Source: Pseudomonadota bacterium
Lineage (GTDB): Bacteria; Pseudomonadota; Gammaproteobacteria; CAMYNG01
Reading direction: 5' to 3'
NCBI GenBank assembly: GCA_020347585.1
Contig: CP070733.1
Coordinates: forward strand, 2,231,601-2,237,177
Length of the DNA: 5,577 nucleotides
Shown: positions 1 through 5,577 of the stretch, piece after piece
Layout: each line of letters starts with the position of its first letter
Numbering within the stretch: the first letter of the stretch is position 1
Notes under the pieces: generated by a model
What the model saw: the letters and a program-made list of their open reading frames with translations, nothing else
Told to the model about the DNA's origin: nothing
Database searches by the model: none
Translations under genes and position numbers: made by a program

Positions 1-177
1 AAGAAGGCCGGTTCCGTGAAGATCAGCCAGACCCATTTTTCCGATCGCGATGGCAATGATCTGGCCAATATCTCGGCGCGGCGCTATTTCTGTACCCAGT
101 GCCACGTGCCACAGGTGGATTCCGCGCCGCTGGTCGAAAACACGTTCCAGCCGGTGGGTGCCATCAGCGGAAAGTGA
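1..177 (+). CDS. napB: NapB, periplasmic nitrate reductase diheme cytochrome c subunit (3' end only)
   Basis: Reading frame 1 is open from the window edge to TGA at 175-177 and gives the last 58 residues. NapB is the small periplasmic diheme cytochrome c that receives electrons from NapC and passes them to the molybdenum subunit NapA. The visible part holds one heme-binding motif, CTQCH (bases 91-105), followed by VPQVDSAPLVENTFQP. That combination is characteristic of the second heme site and C-terminus of NapB. The first heme site, signal peptide and start lie upstream of the window. napC follows after 72 bp on the same strand, as in known nap operons, which supports the call. The identification rests on a short fragment, but the motif context is distinctive. 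Confidence 0.9.
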   Translation, partial: KKAGSVKISQTHFSDRDGNDLANISARRYFCTQCHVPQVDSAPLVENTFQPVGAISGK

Positions 178-236
178 TGCCGTTCACGGGACGCGACGGC
201 GAATCGGGGATTGCGAGACACAGAACAACCAGCTAA

Positions 237-244
237 CGAGAGAG
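237..244 (+). promoter_or_regulatory. Ribosome binding site of napC
   Basis: A purine-rich CGAGAGAG tract ends about 5-7 bases before ATG 250. It favours that ATG over the in-frame TTG at 211, which would add 13 residues not expected for NapC and has no comparable tract in front of it. Confidence 0.6.
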
Positions 245-249
245 ACAAA

Positions 250-882
250 ATGGCAGATGCAGAGAAACAGAGCGGAATCCTTGCCCGCTGGTGGGAGATC
301 CTGAAGCGGCCCACCTCGAAATACTCCCTGGGGACCTTGCTGGTCGTGGGCATCGTCGCAGGGGTAATTCTGTGGGGCGGATTCAACACCGCGTTGGAGG
401 TGACCAATACGGAAACCTTCTGCATTTCGTGTCACGAGATGGAAGAGAACGTGTACAAGGAATACCGTGACACTATCCACTACAACAATCGCAGCGGCGT
501 GCGCGCCACCTGCCCGGATTGCCACGTTCCGAAAGAGTGGCATCACAAGGTGTTGCGCAAAATAAGGGCGACCAACGAGCTGTTTCACAAGATTTTGGGG
601 ACTGTGAGCACGCCCGAGAAGTTCGAGGCCAAGCGTCTGGAATTGGCGCGCCATGTCTGGGACTCCATGAGGAAGACCGATTCGCGCGAGTGCCGTAATT
701 GCCACGATTTCGAGTCCATGGACTTCATGAAACAGCAAGTGCGCTCCATGGACATGCACGTCAAGGGCGGCGATGAAGGCCTGACGTGTATCGACTGTCA
801 CAAGGGCATCGCGCATTCGCTGCCGGCCATGTACGAGGAAGACCCTACCGCGGCGATGGGGCCGTTGACCGCCGCCGACTGA
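250..882 (+). CDS. napC: NapC, membrane-anchored tetraheme c-type cytochrome (NapC/NirT family quinol dehydrogenase)
   Basis: The protein has 210 residues, close to the usual 200 or so for NapC. It oxidises membrane quinol and sends electrons through NapB to the periplasmic nitrate reductase NapA. A short cytoplasmic N-terminus is followed by one uncleaved membrane helix at about residues 25-45. The periplasmic domain has four CxxCH heme sites: CISCH (58-62), CPDCH (88-92), CRNCH (148-152) and CIDCH (180-184). Met64 in CISCHEM matches the CxxCHxM pattern in which Met ligates heme 1 in the related NrfH. The KGIAH segment after the fourth heme is typical of the family. ATG 250 was chosen for its purine-rich ribosome site and the normal N-terminus (WWEILKRPTSKYS before the helix). 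The gene lies 72 bp after napB and is followed by a terminator, so it is the last gene of the operon. The paralogues NirT, NrfH and TorC are less likely because napB is adjacent. Confidence 0.95.
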   Translation: MADAEKQSGILARWWEILKRPTSKYSLGTLLVVGIVAGVILWGGFNTALEVTNTETFCISCHEMEENVYKEYRDTIHYNNRSGVRATCPDCHVPKEWHHKVLRKIRATNELFHKILGTVSTPEKFEAKRLELARHVWDSMRKTDSRECRNCHDFESMDFMKQQVRSMDMHVKGGDEGLTCIDCHKGIAHSLPAMYEEDPTAAMGPLTAAD

Positions 883-909
883 GTGGCGCCTTCGGGAGAG
901 CATCTTTAC

Positions 910-934
910 AAACCGGGCCTCGGCCCGGTTTTTT
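910..934 (+). terminator. Rho-independent terminator of the nap operon
   Basis: A perfect inverted repeat, AACCGGGCC (911-919) and GGCCCGGTT (922-930), is separated by TC. It folds as a GC-rich stem of 8-9 bp with a CTCG loop, and A910 can also pair with T931. The 3' arm runs into a T-tract (929-934). It starts 27 bases after the napC stop codon. This is a textbook intrinsic terminator and marks the end of the nap transcript. Confidence 0.9.
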
Positions 935-1086
935 CTTGTCGGCCATTTATCGCCAGGATGCAGCATAGGAATTGATAGCAGGACAATCATGGCGAACCGG
1001 CCTTTGTTTGCTGTATCTTTCATCTTGTAACCGCATCCCATGAACGCGCGATTGCCAGTTGGGGGATGTCACGTAACGGTGCCCCT

Positions 1087-1091
1087 GAGGG
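1087..1091 (+). promoter_or_regulatory. Candidate ribosome binding site for the DUF62 gene
   Basis: GAGGG lies 11 bases before GTG 1103. ATG 1040 has no Shine-Dalgarno-like sequence in front of it. The spacing is slightly long, so this supports GTG 1103 without proving it. Confidence 0.4.
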
Positions 1092-1102
1092 AAGCGAATC
1101 CT

Positions 1103-1852
1103 GTGATAGTCCTGTTTACAGATTTTGGCTACGAGGGCCCTTACGTCGGACAGATGAAAGCAGTGCTGGCGCAACAGGCGCCTGGCGTGTCCATCGTGGA
1201 TCTCATGCACGATGTACCGACGTACAACCCCAGGGCCGCCGCTTACCTGTTTGCCCAGCTGGTGGACGAGTTCCCGCTCGATACAGTATTCGTTGGCGTG
1301 GTCGACCCCGGCGTGGGCGACCCGGCGCGCCGCGCGGTGGTGTTGCGCGCCGACGGGCGCTGGTATGTGGGGCCCGACAATGGCCTGTTTGCTGTGCTTG
1401 CAACGCGCGCCCGCAGCGCCACCTGGTGGGAAATCACCTGGCAACCGTTGCGGCTGTCCAACACATTTCACGGCCGTGATCTGTTCGTACCGATGGCCGC
1501 CCACATTGCCGCCTGTGGTACCCCGGAGCCACGAGTCACGCCAATAGAGGCCGGGGCCGTCAGCGACTGGCCGGCGGACCTGTACGAGATCATCTATATC
1601 GACCGCTTCGGCAACGCGGTGACCGGCATTCGCGCGGAGGCGGTGGATCAAAATGCCCGTGTCAAAGTGGGTGGCCGCACGCTCAACTACGCAAATACCT
1701 TTTCGGCGGTGCCGCGCGGTGAGGCGTTCTGGTACGCTAACTCGAGTGGACTGGTGGAGATCGCCGTCAATGGTAGTGACGCGCACCGGGCGCTGGGTAT
1801 TGCGGTGGGAAACCTGGTGGAAGCATCAGAACCAAATGAAACAGGTAACTAG
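1103..1852 (+). CDS. SAM hydroxide adenosyltransferase (SAM hydrolase, DUF62 / chlorinase-fluorinase family)
   Basis: This is a 249-residue protein of the family that cleaves S-adenosylmethionine with water to give adenosine and methionine. Visible motifs are TDFG (6-9), GPYVGQMKAVL (12-22), VDPGVG with Asp68, Arg76/77, GPDNGLF (90-96), TFHGRD with His123, and IDRFGNAVTG opening the C-terminal domain. Asp, Arg and His match the triad of the hydroxide-using enzymes (Asp68, Arg75, His127 in Pyrococcus PH0463). The long insertion loop of true fluorinases is not seen, so halogenation is unlikely. GTG 1103 was chosen for three reasons: the protein then begins MIVLFTDFG as homologues do, a GAGGG precedes it, and the 21 codons from the alternative ATG 1040 use triplets (CGA, TTG, GGA, AGG) rare in the rest of the gene. 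ATG 1040 (270 residues) and GTG 1079 remain possible. No clear promoter was found. The stop codon overlaps that of the convergent thioredoxin gene. Confidence 0.9.
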   Translation: MIVLFTDFGYEGPYVGQMKAVLAQQAPGVSIVDLMHDVPTYNPRAAAYLFAQLVDEFPLDTVFVGVVDPGVGDPARRAVVLRADGRWYVGPDNGLFAVLATRARSATWWEITWQPLRLSNTFHGRDLFVPMAAHIAACGTPEPRVTPIEAGAVSDWPADLYEIIYIDRFGNAVTGIRAEAVDQNARVKVGGRTLNYANTFSAVPRGEAFWYANSSGLVEIAVNGSDAHRALGIAVGNLVEASEPNETGN

Positions 1853-2976
1853 TCCTCGGTGAAAGCGGGGATGTGCGGTGGCTTGTTCTTGCGTTCACGC
1901 TCGGCGCGCTGCTGTTCGCGCCACTTGATAAAGCTCGGTTCTTGGCGGTAGCCGCCGCTCACCACATAGTCCAGCACCCGGTTGAGCCGGAAAAAGCCCA
2001 CCACCGAATCGACGCGGATGATCTCCGCGCCGCGCTCGTCATAGAAAATCAGCGTCGGCGCATAGCTCAACCCCATGCGATCGGCCCACTGTTTGGCATT
2101 CATGCGCCGGCCATCCGGCGTCACCACCGGAGTGTTCGACCACATGTCGAGTTGCACGGCATCGAGCGCCAGCAGCTTGCCGGTGGTGCCGTCGTCACTG
2201 AGCGGTCCGCCGTGCAGCACGTCGCAGGGGTGGCAGCGGCGCTCCTCGAAGAACACCACCAGCGGGCGTTGCCCCGTGATGCGGCTGCGATCGAGTATAT
2301 ACGGTGGTCTGCCGAACGCGTCGTGCTCGTTGAGCGTGTCTTGGCCGAAGCTGGTAGCACGTTCCCCGCGCGCCAGATAGGCACGGAAGTTCTCCTTGCG
2401 ATAGTGCCCGTCGGCCACGTATTCGAGTGCGGCGCGAAACTGGTAGGGCGGGCGGTAGCCGACAAGCCGTAGCGCGACGCGACCATTGGCGTCATAAAAA
2501 ATCAGCGAGGGGGTGAAGTTGGCATGGTGGCGCAAGGCGAATTCCTTTTCGGTGCTGACGGTCTGGTCAAAGTCCAGCACATCGCGGTCGCCGCGCACGT
2601 TGATGGTGATGACGTCGAAATGCTTGCGGGTGTAGGCGGCGATGTCCTTGCGCCCCCAGTTGTGTTCAAGGTGTGCCTTGCAGTAGGGGCAATCGTCGCG
2701 GTGGAAATAGATGATGAGCCCGCGCTTGCCGGCCTTCACCGCCGCGTCCAGATCGTCTTCCATTTCCAGAAAGCTGTTCTTGAACCAATTCGGTAATGTG
2801 AGCGGTTCGCTGAGCCGGCGGTCGTCGGTGAGATTAGGGTCGGCAGTGGCGGAATCCGCGGCCTGTGCCGGCACACCAGACACCAGGCATAGGCAGAGCA
2901 ATAACGCTGTTGCGCGCCAGCTGGCGGATACAGGTCTGCGACATCCGAGGGTGCCCAACTCATCCAATGTGATCAC
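1849..2976 (-). CDS. Exported protein with two tandem thioredoxin-like domains
   Basis: From GTG 2976 the product has 375 residues. The N-terminus looks like a Sec signal peptide: basic residues (RR, R21), a hydrophobic core at about 24-35 and a likely cut after AQA (37-39), so the protein is probably periplasmic. Domain 1 (about 65-190) has YFHRDDCPYC with active site C96-PY-C99, and FTPSLIFYDANG with the expected cis-proline P156. Domain 2 (about 225-345) has VVFFEERRCHPC with C248-HP-C251, and YAPTLIFYDERG with P307. Each domain ends in a similar segment (LEYVADGHYR and LDYVVSGGYR), which points to internal duplication. The tail is highly charged (REQQRAERERKNK). Both CxxC pairs are intact, so thiol-disulfide exchange is likely; the substrate is unknown. 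The second domain resembles thioredoxins of the SoxW/thioredoxin_7 type, but this is from memory. It lies 34 bp downstream of uvrA and is probably co-transcribed. The frame is open further upstream to 3156, but that part overlaps uvrA. Confidence 0.85.
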   Translation of the reverse strand: MITLDELGTLGCRRPVSASWRATALLLCLCLVSGVPAQAADSATADPNLTDDRRLSEPLTLPNWFKNSFLEMEDDLDAAVKAGKRGLIIYFHRDDCPYCKAHLEHNWGRKDIAAYTRKHFDVITINVRGDRDVLDFDQTVSTEKEFALRHHANFTPSLIFYDANGRVALRLVGYRPPYQFRAALEYVADGHYRKENFRAYLARGERATSFGQDTLNEHDAFGRPPYILDRSRITGQRPLVVFFEERRCHPCDVLHGGPLSDDGTTGKLLALDAVQLDMWSNTPVVTPDGRRMNAKQWADRMGLSYAPTLIFYDERGAEIIRVDSVVGFFRLNRVLDYVVSGGYRQEPSFIKWREQQRAERERKNKPPHIPAFTED

Positions 2977-2983
2977 GCTGCCG

Positions 2984-2988
2984 TCCTT
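2984..2988 (-). promoter_or_regulatory. Ribosome binding site deciding the GTG start of the thioredoxin gene
   Basis: Read on the minus strand, AAGGA is followed by a 7-base spacer and then GTG at 2976-2974. This is near-ideal Shine-Dalgarno spacing and sits in the short gap after uvrA. The resulting protein begins just before a plausible signal peptide, whereas longer versions would bury that signal inside the chain. Confidence 0.7.
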
Positions 2989-3001
2989 GCCCTGACTTCC
3001 T

Positions 3002-3026
3002 GCGCCTGCCTCAGGCGCGCTTTTTT
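3002..3026 (+). terminator. Terminator-like hairpin on the plus strand at the uvrA 3' end
   Basis: GCGCCTG (3002-3008) and CAGGCGC (3012-3018) form a perfect 7-bp stem with a CCT loop, followed by GC and then six T (3021-3026). On the plus strand this has the shape of a rho-independent terminator. No plus-strand gene ends here; it would act only on transcripts antisense to the thioredoxin gene. On the minus strand the hairpin covers the uvrA stop codon but has no U-tract after it, so it should not stop the uvrA transcript. The T-run is also explained by Lys-Lys codons of uvrA, so chance is possible. Confidence 0.35.
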
Positions 3027-5577
3027 GCGCCGCCGCCTTCGAGCAGCGGCCGCAGAAACTGACCGGTGTACGAGTCCTCGTGCGCGGCCACCTGCTCGGG
3101 TGTGCCACTGGTGACCACAGTGCCGCCCTTGTCGCCGCCTTCGGGCCCCAGGTCAATGACCCAGTCGGCGGTTTTGATCACATCGAGGTTGTGTTCGATT
3201 ACCACGATGGTGTTGCCATGGTCGCGCAGCCGGTGCAACACTGTCAGTAGTTGTTCGATGTCGTGAAAGTGCAGCCCCGTGGTCGGCTCATCCAGTATAT
3301 ATAGCGTGTTGCCGGTGTCGCGCTTGGAAAGCTCGCGCGCCAGTTTCACCCGCTGCGCCTCGCCGCCCGACAGCGTGGTGGCGTTTTGTCCCAGTCTGAC
3401 ATAGGACAAACCGACATCGGTAAGAGTTTGCAGCTTACGCTTAACCGCCGGGATGGCATGGAAGAAACCCAGCGCGTCCTCGACGGTCATCTCCAGCACC
3501 TCGTGGATGTTCCTGCCCTTGTACTTTATCTCCAGGGTTTCGCGGTTGTAGCGTTTCCCCTTGCACACGTCGCAAGGCACGTAGATGTCTGGCAGAAAGT
3601 GCATCTCAACCTTGATGACGCCGTCACCCTGGCAGGCCTCGCAGCGTCCGCCCTTGACGTTGAACGAGAAACGCCCTGGGCCGTAGCCGCGCGCCCGCGC
3701 TTCCTGGGTACCGGCGAACAGTTCGCGGATCGGCGTAAACAGCCCGGTGTAGGTTGCGGGGTTGGATCGCGGTGTGCGTCCGATCGGGCTTTGGTCGATG
3801 TCAACCACCTTGTCGCAGTGTTCCAGGCCGACGATTTCGCCGACGGGAGCCGGTTCGGTGCTGGCGTCGTTGAGCACCCGCGCTGACTCGAGATACAGCG
3901 TGTCGTTAATGAGCGTCGATTTGCCCGAGCCCGACACGCCGGTCACCGCGGTCATGATCCCGACCGGGATGCTGACGTCGATGCCCTTGAGATTGTTGCC
4001 CGAGGCGTTGCGCAATACGATCTCACGCTTGCGATCCGGCGCGGTGCGCTTCTGCGGCAAGGCGATCTGCTTGCGCCCTGCGAGATACTGTCCGGTCAAC
4101 GAGGCGGTATCGGCCATAATCGCTTGCGGCGTGCCCTGTGCCACGATGCGCCCGCCGTGCACGCCGGCCCCCGGTCCAATGTCCACCACGTGGTCGGCGC
4201 TGAGGATGGCCTCGTCGTCGTGTTCCACGACAATCACCGTGTTGCCTAGGTCGCGCAGGTAGTTAAGGGTATCGAGCAGGCGTTTGTTGTCGCGCTGGTG
4301 CAGGCCGATCGACGGTTCATCCAGGATGTACATGACGCCCACGAGCCCGGCGCCGATCTGGCTGGCCAGTCTGATGCGCTGCGTCTCGCCCCCCGACAGC
4401 GTATCGGCGCTGCGCTCCAACGTCAGGTAGTCGAGCCCGACGTTGACCAGGAAGTCCAAGCGTTGGCTGATCTCGTTAACTATCTTTTCGGCGATCTTGC
4501 CACGGCGCCCGGCGAGCCGGAGTTCGGCAAAAAACGCACGCGCCTTGCCAATGGGCAAACCGGCGACCAGAGGTAGTGATTTGTCGGCGACATACACATG
4601 GCGCGCCGCGGTGTTCAGGCGCGTACCATGGCAGTCGGGGCAGGGCTGGTGGCTCTGGAACTTGCTCAGTTCCTCGCGTACTACGCTGGACTCGGTCTCG
4701 CGGTAGCGGCGCTGCATGTTGGGCAGCACACCTTCAAAGGGCTGCAGCTTTTGCATCTGCCCGCCACGCCCGCTGTGGTAAGTGAACTCGATGACCTCAT
4801 CGCCGCTGCCGTGCATGATCACATCGCGCAGATCCTGCGGCAGTTCCCCCCAGGGCGTGTCTACCTCGAAGTCGTAGTGGCGCGCTAGCGAGGTGAGCAT
4901 CTGAAAGTAGTAGGCGTTGCGCCGGTCCCAGCCGCGGATCGCGCCGCTGGCCAGACTGAGCTCCGGGTGCGTGACGACCTTGGCCGGGTCGAAGAACTGC
5001 CGCTCGCCCAGCCCGTCGCAGCCTGGACAGGCGCCCACCGGGTTGTTGAACGAGAACAGGCGCGGCTCGAGTTCGGCCAGCGAGTAGCCACAGCGCGGGC
5101 AGGCGTAACGCGCAGAGAACACGATGTCCGGTTGCCGACTGTCCATGAAGGCGAGGCGCGCGATACCGTCGGTGAGCGCCAGCGTGGTCTCCAGCGAATC
5201 GGCTAGGCGCGTCTTCAGTTCGGGACGCACCCGGAAGCGGTCGATTACCGCCTCGATGGTGTGCTTGCGGCGCAGGTCAAGCTGCGGGATCTCCTCGAGC
5301 TCCACCACCTCACCGTCGATGCGCGCGCGTATGTAACCCTCGCTGCGCAGCATCCCCAGCACCTGGTCGTGCTCACCCTTGCGGCCCTCCACCACCGGCG
5401 CCAGCAGCATCAGGCGCGTGCCCTCGGGCAGCGCCAGCACGTGGTCGACCATCTGGCTGACGGTCTGCGCGTCGAGCACCACGTCGTGCACCGGGCAGCG
5501 CGGCTCGCCGGCGCGCGCGAACAGCAGGCGCAGGTAGTCGTAGATCTCGGTAATGGTGCCCACCGTGGAGCGCGGGC
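3011..5577 (-). CDS. uvrA: UvrA, excinuclease ABC subunit A (5' end beyond the window)
   Basis: UvrA is the ATP-dependent DNA damage sensor of nucleotide excision repair; as a dimer it scans DNA and loads UvrB. About 854 residues are visible, starting at PRSTVGTITEIYDYLRLLF, which aligns with residue 94 of the 940-residue E. coli protein. About 93 residues, including the first Walker A motif, are therefore missing only because the window ends. Visible motifs in protein order: zinc module CPRC-x20-CPGC (5101-5018), ABC signature 1 LSGGETQR (4399-4376), Walker B ILDEP (4327-4313), second Walker A GVSGSGKST (3940-3914), zinc finger CEAC-x19-CDVC (3643-3563), signature 2 LSGGEAQR (3373-3350) and second Walker B ILDEP (3298-3284). 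There is no frameshift or missing key residue in the visible part. The C-terminus ends LLEGGGAKKRA. An SOS box would lie upstream and cannot be assessed. The thioredoxin gene follows at 34 bp. Confidence 0.98.
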   Translation of the reverse strand, partial: PRSTVGTITEIYDYLRLLFARAGEPRCPVHDVVLDAQTVSQMVDHVLALPEGTRLMLLAPVVEGRKGEHDQVLGMLRSEGYIRARIDGEVVELEEIPQLDLRRKHTIEAVIDRFRVRPELKTRLADSLETTLALTDGIARLAFMDSRQPDIVFSARYACPRCGYSLAELEPRLFSFNNPVGACPGCDGLGERQFFDPAKVVTHPELSLASGAIRGWDRRNAYYFQMLTSLARHYDFEVDTPWGELPQDLRDVIMHGSGDEVIEFTYHSGRGGQMQKLQPFEGVLPNMQRRYRETESSVVREELSKFQSHQPCPDCHGTRLNTAARHVYVADKSLPLVAGLPIGKARAFFAELRLAGRRGKIAEKIVNEISQRLDFLVNVGLDYLTLERSADTLSGGETQRIRLASQIGAGLVGVMYILDEPSIGLHQRDNKRLLDTLNYLRDLGNTVIVVEHDDEAILSADHVVDIGPGAGVHGGRIVAQGTPQAIMADTASLTGQYLAGRKQIALPQKRTAPDRKREIVLRNASGNNLKGIDVSIPVGIMTAVTGVSGSGKSTLINDTLYLESARVLNDASTEPAPVGEIVGLEHCDKVVDIDQSPIGRTPRSNPATYTGLFTPIRELFAGTQEARARGYGPGRFSFNVKGGRCEACQGDGVIKVEMHFLPDIYVPCDVCKGKRYNRETLEIKYKGRNIHEVLEMTVEDALGFFHAIPAVKRKLQTLTDVGLSYVRLGQNATTLSGGEAQRVKLARELSKRDTGNTLYILDEPTTGLHFHDIEQLLTVLHRLRDHGNTIVVIEHNLDVIKTADWVIDLGPEGGDKGGTVVTSGTPEQVAAHEDSYTGQFLRPLLEGGGAKKRA

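Noticed and set aside
972..1030. Possible sigma70 promoter for the DUF62 gene (TTGATA at 972 or TTTGTT at 1003 with TTGTAA at 1025)
   Set aside because: TTGATA has no -10-like hexamer at the right distance, and the second pair matches the consensus poorly at both boxes. A promoter is expected between the nap terminator and this gene, but the sequence does not single one out.
184..1041. Long minus-strand open frame (285 codons) opposite napC
   Set aside because: It overlaps a clear tetraheme cytochrome gene and crosses the operon terminator. Its product is rich in His, Arg and Val with no recognisable domain, as expected for a mirror frame in GC-rich DNA.
947..1786. Long minus-strand open frame (279 codons) opposite the DUF62 gene
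   Set aside because: The plus-strand frame carries the complete family motif set; the opposite frame has a low-complexity Arg/His-rich product and no motif.
1873..2472. Plus-strand open frame (199 codons) opposite the thioredoxin gene
   Set aside because: The minus strand encodes intact CxxC and cis-Pro motifs in both domains. The plus frame has no ribosome site or recognisable domain and is a shadow.
2977..3156. 60-codon N-terminal extension of the thioredoxin gene into uvrA
   Set aside because: The extension lies mostly over the conserved uvrA 3' end, and its sequence is Arg/Ser/Pro-rich noise. GTG 2976 has a well-spaced AAGGA and sits directly before a signal peptide.
3386..5336. Several plus-strand open frames of 66-166 codons opposite uvrA
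   Set aside because: uvrA is intact and conserved throughout the region; these frames show no domain, and such antisense frames are common opposite GC-rich genes.

Overview
The window is a GC-rich piece of a bacterial chromosome, most likely from a gammaproteobacterium able to respire nitrate. The protein encoded by uvrA follows Escherichia coli UvrA closely along the whole visible length, and napB and napC are typical proteobacterial periplasmic nitrate reductase genes. The exact genus cannot be read from the sequence.

Layout. Positions 1-177 (+) hold the last 58 codons of napB. napC follows at 250-882 (+), and a strong rho-independent terminator at 910-934 closes the nap operon. A SAM hydroxide adenosyltransferase (DUF62 family) gene lies at 1103-1852 (+; an upstream ATG at 1040 is an alternative start). 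It converges on a minus-strand gene (2976-1849) for an exported protein with two tandem thioredoxin-like domains. The two stop codons overlap in a shared CTAG. Upstream of the thioredoxin gene on the same strand, 34 bp away, is uvrA (3011 to beyond 5577), which lacks about 93 N-terminal residues because the window ends.

How the genes relate. NapC passes electrons from the membrane quinol pool to NapB and on to the catalytic subunit NapA, which lies outside the window. UvrA recognises DNA damage in nucleotide excision repair. uvrA and the thioredoxin gene are probably co-transcribed, but no functional link between them is evident. The DUF62 enzyme hydrolyses S-adenosylmethionine and stands alone here.

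The window is densely coding, with no gene-free stretch over 300 bases. I see no mobile element, CRISPR array, tRNA or rRNA. The genes are ordinary and I found no convincing undescribed system. The points most worth a second look are the two-domain periplasmic thioredoxin, the shared stop codons at the convergent junction, and a plus-strand terminator-like hairpin at the end of uvrA.
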